Assembly (NCBI GenBank): GCA_963811685.1
Contig: CAWESK010000024.1
Coordinates: 1-64,000 of the forward strand
Source: CAIWHR01 sp963811685
GTDB lineage: Bacteria; Pseudomonadota; Gammaproteobacteria; Burkholderiales; Casimicrobiaceae
DNA length: 64,000 nt
Direction: 5' to 3'
Each line of letters opens with the position of its first letter. Position 1 is the first letter of the stretch. This document shows positions 29,138 through 38,263 of this stretch, piece by piece. Position numbers and translations under genes: made by a program. The notes beneath the pieces are model-generated. The model was not told the origin of the DNA and ran no database searches. It saw nothing but the letters and a program-made list of their open reading frames with translations.

Positions 29138-29791
29138 ATGGAACGCCGCAAATCCTCGCGTCAGGATTACCACGTTCTCCTCAAGCATCTGCATTATTTC
29201 GGCGTCGAGCCCCTGCGGTTGCGCGCGGCGGCCGCGCGGATCGTCGCCCGCGTCGCCGGCCTTCCCCCTGAGCGCGCGCGCGTCACCTCGCGCCAGCTGC
29301 TGATGGATTTCGGGATCGACACCTCCGAGGGGCGGGCCCTGGTCGACGAGCTCGTCGCCGAAGGCCTGCTCGAGCCGCGCACCGAGCTTCCCGGCGTGTA
29401 CGGCGTTGCGCCGCGCTTCGCCGAAATCGCCGCCGCGCGCGTCGTCGACCCGCTGCCGCGCGAGCGCGCGCGCGAGCTCGTGACCGATGCCTGCAAACTC
29501 GCTGCGCAGATCAACGCGGAATGGGCGCGCATCCCGGTCGAAATCGAATCGATTGCGCCGTTCGGCGGCTACATGAGCCGCGACCCGCAACTCGCCGAGC
29601 TTTCGCTCGCCATCGTCGTGCGTGCGCGTCCGTCGACGCGGCGCGCTCACTGGCGCACCGCGAGCAAGGCCGAGGGCGCGAACGCGATCCGCATCGCGTT
29701 TCGCAACCTCAACCCGTTCCTCAAGGTCCGCCTCGTCACCAGCCTGCAGGACGTGCCGCGTCCTTTCAGCGTCGTATTCCGCGCGGATTGA
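29138..29791 (+). CDS. Unknown protein: winged-helix-like N-terminus, nucleotidyltransferase-like C-terminus
   Basis: 217 residues. The first 95 look like a winged-helix DNA-binding unit (TSRQLLMDFGIDTSEGRALV, DELVAEGLLEPRTELPGVY). After a linker, IESIAPFGGYMSRDPQLAEL then SLAIVVRAR resembles the start of a minimal nucleotidyltransferase fold (GSxxxR...DxD). The second Gly stands where Ser is usual, and the expected acidic pair is replaced by SLA, so it is probably inactive. A family cannot be assigned with confidence. The palindrome at 29119-29136 abuts its start, consistent with autoregulation. Monocistronic or with the LuxR fragment downstream. Confidence 0.6.
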   Translation: MERRKSSRQDYHVLLKHLHYFGVEPLRLRAAAARIVARVAGLPPERARVTSRQLLMDFGIDTSEGRALVDELVAEGLLEPRTELPGVYGVAPRFAEIAAARVVDPLPRERARELVTDACKLAAQINAEWARIPVEIESIAPFGGYMSRDPQLAELSLAIVVRARPSTRRAHWRTASKAEGANAIRIAFRNLNPFLKVRLVTSLQDVPRPFSVVFRAD

Positions 29792-29816
29792 CGCGCGTCA
29801 CGCGAGCTTGCGCTCG

Positions 29817-30179
29817 ATGATTGATGCGCGGGCGCCCTCCTCGTGGGCGCGATCGAACTCGCGAATGCATGCGCTGCGCCTCATCCTCGCGCACGGCGTC
29901 TATCTGCCGGTTTCCGCCCTCGACAGCGAGGAATCGCCTCCGGGTGCCGCCGATGCCCCGCGCGACCCCGACGCGTTGCTGCGCAACATGTCGCCGCGCC
30001 AGATCGAGGTGCTCCACTGCGTGATCCAGGGGCAGCCGAACAAGCTGATCGCGCGCAACCTCGCGTTGTCCGAGAGCACGGTCAAGGCACACCTGTCGGC
30101 GGTCTTCCGCTCGCTCGGGGCGAGGAACCGCACCGAGGCGGTGTACGCGGCGGCGAAGCTCGGCCTGCGCCTCGTCTGA
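29817..30179 (+). CDS. LuxR-type HTH protein, probably a truncated response regulator
   Basis: About 120 residues. The C-terminal part is a full GerE/LuxR helix-turn-helix (MSPRQIEVLHCVIQGQPNKL, ARNLALSESTVKAHLSAVFR, then EAVYAAAKLGLRLV). Just before it, LRLILAHGVYLP is the last helix of the receiver-linker found in NarL-type regulators, but the phospho-acceptor domain that should precede it is absent; the 5' side runs into the 29138-29791 gene. It is either a regulator relic or a short stand-alone DNA-binding protein. Start choice is uncertain. Confidence 0.6.
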   Translation: MIDARAPSSWARSNSRMHALRLILAHGVYLPVSALDSEESPPGAADAPRDPDALLRNMSPRQIEVLHCVIQGQPNKLIARNLALSESTVKAHLSAVFRSLGARNRTEAVYAAAKLGLRLV

Positions 30180-30202
30180 CGCGGCGAGATCGCTGGAGCC
30201 GG

Positions 30203-31393
30203 TTACGTTTCCGCGGCAATCGCGCGCACCGACAGCACGCCGTCGATGGCGGACAGCGCGGCGATCACCGCCTGCTCCACCGGGCTGTCCACGTCGACCA
30301 GCGTGTACGCCATGTCGCCGCGCGACTTGTTGACCATCGTGTGGATGTTGAGCCCGGCGAGCGCCATCGTGGTCGAGATCTGCCCCAGCATGTTCGGCAC
30401 GTTGGCGTTCGCGATCGCGACGCGGTAGGGCGACTCGCGCGGCATCTCGACGTTGGGAAAGTTGACCGCGTTGGCGATCGTGCCGTGCTCCAGGTACTCG
30501 CGCACCTCGTCGACGACCATCACCGCGCAGTTTTCCTCCGCCTCCTCCGTCGACGCGCCAAGGTGGGGCAGCGCGATCACCCCGGGCTCGGCGATGAGCG
30601 CAGGACCGGGGAAATCCGTGAGATAGGCCTTGAGCTTGCGCGCGTGCAGCGCGGCCCGCAATGCCGTCTCGTCGACGAGCCCGTCGCGCGCGAAATTGAG
30701 CAGCACGGCGCCGGCTTTCATCGCGGCAATCCGCGACGCGTCGATGAGATTGCGCGTGGAATCGAGCAGCGGCAGATGAAGCGTGACGAAATCCGACTGC
30801 TTCAGGAGCTCCTCGACGCTGTGCGCCCGCTTCACGCTCGACGGAAGCCGCCACGCGGCATCGACGGTGATCTCGGGATCGAAGCCGACGACCTTCATCC
30901 CGAGCTTGATCGCGATATCGGCGACAAGGCTCCCGATCGCGCCCAGGCCGACGATCCCGAGCGTACGGTGCGGCAGCTCGACGCCGGCGAACTGCTTCTT
31001 GCCCTCCTCCACCTGCCGCTCGAGATCGGGCGCCGCCGGATCGAGGCCGCCGACGTAGCGCAACGCGGGAATCACGTTGCGCGCGGCGATCAGCAGCGCC
31101 GCCAGCACCAGCTCCTTGACTGCATTGGCGTTGGCGCCCGGCGCGTTGAAGACGGGAATACCGCGCTGCGACATGGCGGCAACGGGAATGTTGTTGGTGC
31201 CGGCGCCGGCACGGCCGATGGCCTTGACCGACGGCCGGATCGGCATCCCATGCATGTCGTGCGAGCGCACGAGGATCGCGTCGGGATCGGCGACGGCCTT
31301 GCCCACCGCATAGCGCGCTGCGGGCAGCCGGTGGAGCCCGTGCGGCGCGATCGCGTTCAGCGTGAGGATCTGAAACTTGCAGGACTCAACCAT
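30203..31393 (-). CDS. serA: D-3-phosphoglycerate dehydrogenase
   Basis: 396 residues. NAD-binding GLGAIG at 149-154 followed by DP in VVGFDPEI, catalytic Arg in LLNFARDGLVDE, Glu/His pair in FPGPALIAEPGVIALPHLGA, and a C-terminal ACT domain (NANVPNMLGQISTTMALAGL, SRGDMAYTLVDVD), which gives serine feedback in many homologues. This is the short form with one ACT domain. It catalyses the first step of serine synthesis. It follows serC with an 8-bp overlap, so the two serine genes form an operon. Confidence 0.95.
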   Translation of the reverse strand: MVESCKFQILTLNAIAPHGLHRLPAARYAVGKAVADPDAILVRSHDMHGMPIRPSVKAIGRAGAGTNNIPVAAMSQRGIPVFNAPGANANAVKELVLAALLIAARNVIPALRYVGGLDPAAPDLERQVEEGKKQFAGVELPHRTLGIVGLGAIGSLVADIAIKLGMKVVGFDPEITVDAAWRLPSSVKRAHSVEELLKQSDFVTLHLPLLDSTRNLIDASRIAAMKAGAVLLNFARDGLVDETALRAALHARKLKAYLTDFPGPALIAEPGVIALPHLGASTEEAEENCAVMVVDEVREYLEHGTIANAVNFPNVEMPRESPYRVAIANANVPNMLGQISTTMALAGLNIHTMVNKSRGDMAYTLVDVDSPVEQAVIAALSAIDGVLSVRAIAAET

Positions 31394-32465
31394 GCCGGCG
31401 CTCGAAGTCCTTCATGTAGGCGACCAGCGTGCGCACGCCTTCGATCGGCATCGCGTTGTAGATCGACGCGCGCATGCCACCGACCGCGCGATGGCCCTTG
31501 AGCTGCACCATCCCGGCTTCCTTCGCGCCCTTGAGAAACGCCTCGTCCAGCGCCGGGTCGTGAAGCTGGAACGGAATGTTCATCCGCGAGCGGTCCTCGC
31601 GCCGGACGGCGGTCGCGTAGAACTTCGTCGCATCGAGATAATCGTAGACGAGGGCCGCCTTCTCGATGTTGCGCTTTTCGATCGCCGCGAGCCCTCCTTG
31701 CCGCTGCAGCCATTCGAACACCAGTCCCGCGATGTAGATCGACCAGGTGGCGGGCGTATTCACCATCGACTCCGCGGCCGCCTGTTCCTTCCAGTGAAAC
31801 GCCGACGGCGTGATCGGCAACGCGCGATCGAGCAGGTCGTCGCGGACGATCACCAGCGTCAGTCCGGCGGTGCCGGCATTCTTCTGCGCGCCGGCGTAGA
31901 TCACGCCGAACTTCGCCACGTCGACGACCCGCGACAGGATGTGCGAGGACATGTCGGAGACGAGCGGGACCTCGCCGGTGTCGGGCGTCCACTGGTATTC
32001 GACGCCGCCGATCGTCTCGTTCGTGCACACATGGACATAGGCGGCGCCGGGGTCGAGCGTCCAGGAATCGCGCGGGGGAATGTAAGTGAACTTCGCGTCC
32101 TCCGCTGAGGCCGCGACGTTCGTCGTGCAGTATTTGCCGGCCTCCTTGATCGATTTCTTCGACCATTCGCCGGTGATCACGTAGTCGGCCGCGCGCTTCT
32201 TGCCGACGAGGTTCATCGGCACGATCGCGTTTTCGCCGATCGCGCCGCCTTGCAGGAACAGCACCTTGTAGTTCGCCGGGATCGCGAGCAGAGATCGCAA
32301 GTCGGCTTCCGCCTTCGCCGCGATGGAGATGAACTCCTTCCCGCGATGGCTCATTTCCATCACCGACATGCCGCTGCCGCGCCAATCCGACATCTCGGCG
32401 GCCGCCTGCTGCAGCACTTCCTCGGGCAGCACCGCTGGGCCGGCGCTGAAGTTGAATACACGCAT
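31386..32465 (-). CDS. serC: Phosphoserine aminotransferase
   Basis: 359 residues from the ATG at 32465, the standard SerC start (MRVFNFSAGPAVLPEEVLQQ). The PLP lysine is K195 in YAGAQKNAGTAG. Other class-V marks are MSVMEMSHRGKEF, LQGGAIGENAIVP and HVCTNETIGGVEY. It makes phosphoserine from phosphohydroxypyruvate and glutamate, and in many bacteria also serves pyridoxine synthesis. First gene of the serC-serA operon; an AGG ribosome site precedes it. The frame remains open upstream, but without similarity. Confidence 0.95.
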   Translation of the reverse strand: MRVFNFSAGPAVLPEEVLQQAAAEMSDWRGSGMSVMEMSHRGKEFISIAAKAEADLRSLLAIPANYKVLFLQGGAIGENAIVPMNLVGKKRAADYVITGEWSKKSIKEAGKYCTTNVAASAEDAKFTYIPPRDSWTLDPGAAYVHVCTNETIGGVEYQWTPDTGEVPLVSDMSSHILSRVVDVAKFGVIYAGAQKNAGTAGLTLVIVRDDLLDRALPITPSAFHWKEQAAAESMVNTPATWSIYIAGLVFEWLQRQGGLAAIEKRNIEKAALVYDYLDATKFYATAVRREDRSRMNIPFQLHDPALDEAFLKGAKEAGMVQLKGHRAVGGMRASIYNAMPIEGVRTLVAYMKDFERRHG

Positions 32466-32639
32466 GGGGATACCTGTCTTCGGAACGGGGCGGGCGCCGC
32501 GTCGGGCGGCCGCACGGGAGGAACTGGGGACACCGCAGTTGCATTCTACCAATTCGAGCGGCGCAGCGGCGCGATCGAATTCGTCCGCCAGTGAGCGATA
32601 ATGGAGGTTCGTCGAGACAAGCAACGACAGGAGGCGGAC

Positions 32640-33645
32640 GTGGGCGCGGCTACAACACAACGCGCGGGTAGGACGGCGCGACTTTCTCGCGCGCGTGGGG
32701 GCCGGTGCGCTCGCCACGCTGGCGCCGTCGCTGCGTGCGCAAGCCGATTACCCGACCAAGCCGATCAAGCTCATCGCGCCGGTGCAGCCGGGCGGCGGGG
32801 TCGACCTCGTCGCGCGAACGATCGGTGACCGTCTCGGGCGCGCGCTCGGGCAGTCGATCGTCGTCGAGAACATGAGCGGCGGCGGCGGCGTCGTGGGCTC
32901 TCTGGCGACGGCGCGCGCGGCACCCGATGGCTATACGCTGATGGTCGGCTACGTCGGCACGCACGGCACCAATCCCGCGGTGCGCAAGCTCCCCTACGAC
33001 GCGATCCGCGACTTCACGCCGATCGCCATGGTCGGCGGCACGCCCAACGTGCTGGTCGTCGCGCCGTCGTTGCCGGTCGCGAGCTTGCGAGAGCTCGTGT
33101 CGTATGCGAAGGCCAATCCGGGCAAGTTGTCGTACGGATCCTCCGGACCCGGCACGCTCACGCATCTTGCGATGGAACAGTTGAAGGTCGCCGCCGACCT
33201 CGATGTCGTGCACATTCCCTATCGCGGCATCGGCCCTGCGTTCGTGGACCTGCTGGGCGGGCAGACGCAGATCATGTTCCCGGGACTCGCCGCCGCGCTG
33301 CCGCACATCAAGGCCGGAAAAGTGAAACCGCTCGCCGTCACCGGCACGAAGCGGCACGCGCTGCTCCCCGACGTTCCGACGTTCGCCGAGTCGGGGTATC
33401 CGGGATTCGACGGCGTCCAGTGGTACGGCATCGTCGGGCCAGCGAACCTGCCGCCGGCGATCGTGAAGCGCCTGAACGAGGAAATCGACAAGCTGCTGCA
33501 GAACCCGGAGCTCGCGGAGCGGCTGTCCGCCGAAGCCCTGCAGCCGATGCCGATGTCGCCGGACGCCTTCGGCCGCTACATCCGCGACGACATCGCGCAC
33601 TGGACGAAGCTCGCGAACGAGCGGCACATCGAGATCAACGACTGA
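32640..33645 (+). CDS. Bug-type tripartite tricarboxylate receptor (signal peptide split by a frameshift)
   Basis: TctC-like periplasmic receptor (PF03401), with ADYPTKPIKLIAPVQPGGGV, SSGPGTLTHLAMEQLK and ALLPDVPTFAESGYPGFDGV as hallmarks. The body reads in one frame from about 32675 to 33645. A GGAGG site followed by GTG at 32640 opens MGAATTQRAG in a neighbouring frame. Deleting the A at 32673 joins this to GRRRDFLARVGAGALATLAP, a textbook Tat signal. I therefore place the start at 32640 with one extra base. Without that, only a GTG at 32695 with half a signal peptide remains. No TctA/TctB genes adjoin. Confidence 0.85.
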
Positions 33646-33662
33646 CGAGCACGAGGACGACC

Positions 33663-35048
33663 ATGGCACGCGATACGGGCATCGGAGCCGACACGCAGGC
33701 GCCGGCGGTAACAAGAATTCTCGCGGAATTCGTCGCCGCTCACCCGTCGAAGGGATGGACCGATGCCGTCGAGCGCGAGACGCAGCGGACGCTCCAGAAC
33801 TACATCGGCTGCGCGGTCGGCGCCGCGCGGCATCCCACGTTCGAAGCCGCGTACGCCGCGGTGAGCGAGCTCGCACCAGCGTCCCAGGCGACGCTCTTCG
33901 GTCGCGACGAGCGTGTCGACATGGCGAGCGCCGCGATGCTGAACGGCATCTCCTCGCACACCTTCGATTTCGACGACACGCATCTGCGCACGATCATCCA
34001 TCCCGCGGGACCGGTGGCATCGGCGGCGTTCGCCCTCGCCGAGCACACGGGCGCGAGCGGCCGCGAGCTCATCGACGCGGTCGTGCTCGGCATCGACGTC
34101 TCGTGCCGCGTGGGCAACGCGATCTATCCTGACCACTACGATCGCGGCTGGCACATCACGGGCTCCACGGGAATGCTCGGCGCCGCGGCCGCGTGCGCAC
34201 GCCTTTGCCGCCTCGATGGGGCGCGGACGGCGATGGCACTGGGGATCGCCGCGTCGCAGCCGGTCGGCGTCCGCGAGCAGTTCGGCACGATGACGAAGGC
34301 GCTGCATCCGGGCGCCGCGGCGCGCGCGGGGCTGATGGCCGCGCTCTTCGCGAAGCACGGCTACACGGCGTCGCCGCGCGCGCTCGAAGCGCCGCGCGGC
34401 CTCATGCAGACGTACTCGACGAAGTGCGACTGGCGCGAGATAGAGGACGGGCTCGGCACGCGCTTCGAGATCGCGTCCAACACGTACAAGCCTTTCGCGT
34501 GCGGCGTCGTCATTCACCCGGCGATCGACGGCTGCGTGCAGCTCCGCGATGCGCATCGGCTCACCGCGGAAGATATCGAGCGCATCGATCTCCGCGTGCA
34601 TCCGCTCGTGCTCGAGCTCACCGGGAAGACAGCGCCGCGCACCGGGCTCGAGGGCAAGTTCAGCGTCTACCACGCCTGCGCCGCCGGAATCGTATTCGGC
34701 CGGGCGGGCGAAGCCGAGTTCGCGACCGAGCTCGTGAACCGGCCTGACCTTGTCGCGCTGCGCGGCCGCGTCCACGCAACCATCGACGACGCCATCGGCG
34801 AGGCCGCCGCCGATGTCACGATCCGCTGCACCGACGGGCGCACGCTGCACCTCTTCGTTGCCCATGCCGTCGGCAGCCTCGAGCACCCGATGAGCGACGC
34901 GGATCTGGCGCGCAAGTTCCATGGCCTCGTCGATCCGGTGCTCGGCGCCGAAGGCGCAGCGCGGCTGGCGGCGCAATGCGCCCGGATCGGTCAGGCACCG
35001 GATCTTCGTCCGCTGTTCGCGGCGGCACGGCCAGGGAGCGCGTCATGA
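33663..35048 (+). CDS. MmgE/PrpD family protein
   Basis: 461 residues of the MmgE/PrpD family (PF03972), whose members include 2-methylcitrate dehydratase and cis-aconitate decarboxylase. Family blocks: NYIGCAVGAARHPTFEAAYA, the nearly invariant HTFDFDDTHLRTIIHPAGPV around residue 100, FGTMTKALHPGAAARAGLMA, and TYKPFACGVVIHPAIDGC. The true substrate is unknown. It follows the Bug receptor by 17 bases, suggesting that the imported acid is its substrate or a relative. The stop overlaps the NnrU ATG by four bases. Confidence 0.9.
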   Translation: MARDTGIGADTQAPAVTRILAEFVAAHPSKGWTDAVERETQRTLQNYIGCAVGAARHPTFEAAYAAVSELAPASQATLFGRDERVDMASAAMLNGISSHTFDFDDTHLRTIIHPAGPVASAAFALAEHTGASGRELIDAVVLGIDVSCRVGNAIYPDHYDRGWHITGSTGMLGAAAACARLCRLDGARTAMALGIAASQPVGVREQFGTMTKALHPGAAARAGLMAALFAKHGYTASPRALEAPRGLMQTYSTKCDWREIEDGLGTRFEIASNTYKPFACGVVIHPAIDGCVQLRDAHRLTAEDIERIDLRVHPLVLELTGKTAPRTGLEGKFSVYHACAAGIVFGRAGEAEFATELVNRPDLVALRGRVHATIDDAIGEAAADVTIRCTDGRTLHLFVAHAVGSLEHPMSDADLARKFHGLVDPVLGAEGAARLAAQCARIGQAPDLRPLFAAARPGSAS

Positions 35049-35608
35049 CACTGCTTATCGCCGGCCTCGCCCTGTTCCTCGGCATCCATCTCGTGCCCGC
35101 CGTGCCACCGTTGCGCGATGCGCTCGTCTCGCGTCTCGGCGCCGGACCCTTCAAGGGCCTGTTCACTCTCGCTTCTCTCGCGGGCCTCGTGCTGATCGTC
35201 GTCGGCTATCGCGCCGCGGACCCCGGCCCGCGCCTCTTCGCGCCGCTGCCCGCGGCGATCGCGGTCGCGCCCTATGCGATGGTCGTGTCGTTCATCCTGT
35301 TCGCCGCGGCGAACATGCGCACGCACATCCGCAGGACGCTGCGGCATCCGATGCTGCTCGGCGTCATCATCTGGGCCGCCGTCCACTTGTGCGCGAACGG
35401 CGACACGCGCGGCACCGTGCTGTTCGGCGCGGTTCTCGCGTGGGCGCTGGTCGACCTCGCCTCCGCGGTCAGCCGCCATGCGGTAAAGGAGTTCGAGCCG
35501 GTGGCGCGGCAGGATGTGATCGCGATCGTCGCCGGAACCGTGCTGGCGCTTCTCGTCATGACCTTTCACCTCGCGCTCTTCGGCGTCAGGGTGGTCAACT
35601 TCTTCTAG
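35045..35608 (+). CDS. NnrU family membrane protein
   Basis: 187 residues with five or six hydrophobic helices. NnrU (PF07298) hallmarks are the early FLGIHLVPAVPPLR, a central MRTHIRRTLRHPMLLGVIIW with HLCANGD, and a C-terminal helix. NnrU relatives were first linked to nitric-oxide reduction loci and are related to isoprenoid-pathway membrane enzymes; their role here is not clear. Starts at an ATG overlapping the MmgE/PrpD stop. Its 3' end overlaps the convergent oxidoreductase gene by 14 bases. Confidence 0.88.
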   Translation: MTLLIAGLALFLGIHLVPAVPPLRDALVSRLGAGPFKGLFTLASLAGLVLIVVGYRAADPGPRLFAPLPAAIAVAPYAMVVSFILFAAANMRTHIRRTLRHPMLLGVIIWAAVHLCANGDTRGTVLFGAVLAWALVDLASAVSRHAVKEFEPVARQDVIAIVAGTVLALLVMTFHLALFGVRVVNFF

Positions 35609-36788
35609 GGCGCCGCCGCGGCAGCGGCGCGACGTCGACCCAGCCGCCGCTGCGCTGCGATGCGAGGCACGCTTCGATGAACGCCATCGTGTGCGCGCCC
35701 TCCTCGATGCGCGGATAGGGATAGTCGGGCGGCGTCTCGCCCAGCGCGCGCGCCATCCGTTCCTGCGCGACTTCGACGTAGATGTTGGCGAACGCCTCGC
35801 GGAGCCCCTCGGGATGGCCGCGCGGCGTGCGCCCGAGGGCAACGATCTCGGGTGCAAGGAACGGATCGCCGCGCCCGATGACGCGCGCGGGCTCGCCCTG
35901 CAGCGCAAGCCTGAGATAGCTCGCCTCGCGATGCGACCAGTCGAGCGTCCCTTTCTCGCCGTGGACGGTGAGGCGGATGTCGTTTTCGCCGCCGGCCGCC
36001 GCCTGCGTCACCGTCAGCGTGCCGCGCGCGCCGCGCTCGAATTCGATCATCGCCGACGTGTAGTCGATCACTTTGCGTCCCGGCATCAGCGGGACGGAAT
36101 CGGCGCATAGACGGACAGCGCGAAGGCCGGCGACAAAGCACGCAAGATGCTGCGCGTGGCAGCCGATCGCGCTCATCACCAGCGATTGCCCGCTCCTCGT
36201 CGTATCGAGCACCCAGCGCAGCCGGTTGTTCTGCGGGCCGTCCTCGAGCCTTGTCGCAAGCCCGCTCTGGATGTATTCGACCCGGATGAGGCGCAGCGCG
36301 CCCAGCGTGCCGTCGCGCACGAGCTGGCGGGCAAGACGCGTCATCGGATAAGCCGAGTACGCGTGCGCGATGGCGAACAGGCGTTGCTGCCGTCGCGTGC
36401 GGGCGACGAGATCGCACGCTTGCGCGAAATCGTGCGTCACCGGCTTGTCGCAGACCACATCGAGCCCCGCGTCGAGCGCCGCGACGGCGGCGGCATAGTG
36501 CGTGTCGTTCGGCGTCATGATCGCCACGGCGTCGATGGGATCGGCGCGCCGCCGCTCGCGCTCGAGCATCTCGCCGAGATCGCCGTAGCTGCGGCCAGCG
36601 TCGAACCCCATCGCGGCGCCGGCGGCTCGGGATCGCCCGGAATCGCTCGAGAACACGCCCGCGACCGCGCGCCAGGCGCCGTCGAGCTCGGCGGCGCTGC
36701 GATGCATCTTGCCGATCCAGGAGTCCGGGCCGCCCCCGACGATGCCGAGGCGCAACGGTCGCCCGAATCGCTCGCTGATTCCCGCCAT
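35595..36788 (-). CDS. Gfo/Idh/MocA family oxidoreductase
   Basis: 397 residues. The N-terminal Rossmann fold begins LRLGIVGGGPDSWIGKMHRS, with VAIMTPNDTHYAAAVAALDA and VVCDKPVTHDFAQAC, where the EKP/DKP lysine motif is conserved. The C-terminal domain contains IGCHAQHLACFVAG and VHGEKGTLDWSHREASYLRL. Such enzymes oxidise or epimerise sugars or inositol-like compounds with NAD(P). Transcribed alone toward the NnrU gene. The 195 bases upstream, shared with the dodecin gene on the other strand, act as a divergent promoter region. Confidence 0.9.
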   Translation of the reverse strand: MAGISERFGRPLRLGIVGGGPDSWIGKMHRSAAELDGAWRAVAGVFSSDSGRSRAAGAAMGFDAGRSYGDLGEMLERERRRADPIDAVAIMTPNDTHYAAAVAALDAGLDVVCDKPVTHDFAQACDLVARTRRQQRLFAIAHAYSAYPMTRLARQLVRDGTLGALRLIRVEYIQSGLATRLEDGPQNNRLRWVLDTTRSGQSLVMSAIGCHAQHLACFVAGLRAVRLCADSVPLMPGRKVIDYTSAMIEFERGARGTLTVTQAAAGGENDIRLTVHGEKGTLDWSHREASYLRLALQGEPARVIGRGDPFLAPEIVALGRTPRGHPEGLREAFANIYVEVAQERMARALGETPPDYPYPRIEEGAHTMAFIEACLASQRSGGWVDVAPLPRRRPRRS

Positions 36789-36984
36789 GCCGCCTCCCCC
36801 TTGCGTGATGGCGGCAAGCTTAACAGACGAAAAACACGACGCCGGACGGATGGCATCGGCACCGTTTCGTTTCGCTGCACTGCACGGTGCGCGGCGCCGT
36901 GCCCGGGCGTATGATGATTCGGCAATGAGCGACGCGTCCCCGTACCGGAGGGCGCAATCCTGATCGGTCTAGGGGGATCACGTC

Positions 36985-37209
36985 ATGGCAAAGAAGCAAG
37001 CAGGCGATGGTGTCTATCGGATCACCGAAGTGATCGGCACCAGCACGAAATCGTGGGAAGACGCGGCGACCAACGCAGTGGCCGCGGCGAGCAGGACGCT
37101 GCGCGATCTGCGCATCGCCGAAGTCTCGAAGCTCGACATGAAGGTGGAAGGCGGCAAGGTCGTCGCCTACCGCGCGCGCGTCCAGCTGTCGTTCAAGTAC
37201 GAGCGCTGA
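36985..37209 (+). CDS. Dodecin family protein
   Basis: 74 residues: VYRITEVIGTSTKSWEDAAT and ISKLDMKVEGGKVVAYRARV-like blocks (here VSKLDMKVEGGKVVAYRARV) typical of dodecins, ending VQLSFKYER. Dodecins form dodecamers that store or buffer flavin (and coenzyme A in some) in the cytoplasm. The Trp of the flavin site is present in TKSWEDA. Preceded by an AT-richer stretch with a TATGAT at 36910-36915 that may be its -10 element. Confidence 0.93.
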   Translation: MAKKQAGDGVYRITEVIGTSTKSWEDAATNAVAAASRTLRDLRIAEVSKLDMKVEGGKVVAYRARVQLSFKYER

Positions 37210-37255
37210 CTGCCGGAAGAGCGCTGTCGCGCCGCGGGCTTGGCGCGGCCGGCAG
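37210..37255. terminator. Nested hairpin between convergent genes, possible terminator
   Basis: Outer arms CTGCCGG (37210-37216) and CCGGCAG (37249-37255), and inner arms CGCGCC (37228-37233) and GGCGCG (37242-37247). It starts right after the dodecin stop and lies in the 65-base convergent gap before the lyase-like gene. There is no T-run, so a factor-independent terminator is only possible. Confidence 0.3.
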
Positions 37256-37274
37256 CGCCCGCGAAGGGCCCGGG

Positions 37275-38263
37275 CTAATTCGCCGGGATCATCACCAGCC
37301 GCTCGTTGCCCGACTCGGCGCCCCAGGCTTCGCCGGCGCGGCCCAGCATCTGCCGCACGCCGGCGCTCGAGCGGTTCGACGGGAAGCTCTCGAATTTCTC
37401 GGTGACGGGGTCGAAGCGGACGATCGCATTGCTCGTCCATTCGGTCAGCCACACCTTGTCCGCGCTGTCGACCCACACCGAATAGGCGTGCGGTGAACTG
37501 CCGGGCAGCTTCCATTCGCGCCACGCGCCGGTGGCGGGATCGTACATGCCGACCTGCCCGGTGCTCCAGTAGCTGACCCAGATCCGCCCGCGCGAATCGG
37601 ACCACACGCGGCGCGCGCCCTGGCGCGGCGTCGGCGGCTCGATCACGGTGGCGGCGCCGGTCTCCGTGTCGATGCGCGCGATGTGATTGTTGGCGAGCGA
37701 CGCGTAGTAGACCTCGCCGCGCGGCGTCGTCGTGATCCCGTAGGGACCGCTTCCGCGCGGCGCCTTCCAGACCTTCATGTCGTTGGTTGCGGGCACGAGG
37801 CGGCCGTAATAGCCGCTTTGGCCCGTGAACCACACGCGGCCCTTCGCGTCGAAGGTCAGCGTGTTGAGGTTCGCGTAGTCGACGTCGGCCGGCAGCGGCC
37901 ACACGCGCACCGCGTGGGTCGCGGGGTCGACGCGCACGATCGCGTTCTGGCCGCCGTCGGTGATCCACGGCGCGCCGTCGGGGCCGACGATCACGCCGTG
38001 CGGCGCGGAGTTGCGGCCGAGAGGAATTTCCTCGTACTTGCCCGATTTCGGATCGAGGATGCCGAGCTTGCCCGACGTTTGCGCGGTGTAGTAGACGGGG
38101 CCGCCTGCCGTGGGCGCGGCGGCGACGTCGTGCGGATGCGAGCCGCGCGCCACGTCGAAATAGACAGGTTCCGCGGCAACAAGCGGGAACGACAGCGCGA
38201 GCATCGATGCCGCTGCGAGAGCGCCGCTGCGACCAGGAGCGCCGGCGACCGTGTCCTGTTCAT
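37275..38263 (-). CDS. Virginiamycin B lyase-like beta-propeller protein, frameshift in signal peptide
   Basis: The body, about 310 residues, is a Vgb-like propeller: repeated VGPDGAPWITDGGQNAIVRV, FDAKGRVWFTGQSGYYGRL and SDSRGRIWVSYWSTGQVGMY blades. The start at 38263 is well supported by a GAGGAGG site and an ATGA overlap with the upstream regulator's stop, giving MNRTRSPALLVAAAL. The rest of the signal (AASMLALSFPLVAAEPVYF) is in another frame, so one base is missing or extra near 38205-38225. Whether it is a lyase is doubtful; many such secreted propellers have unknown substrates. Confidence 0.78.
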
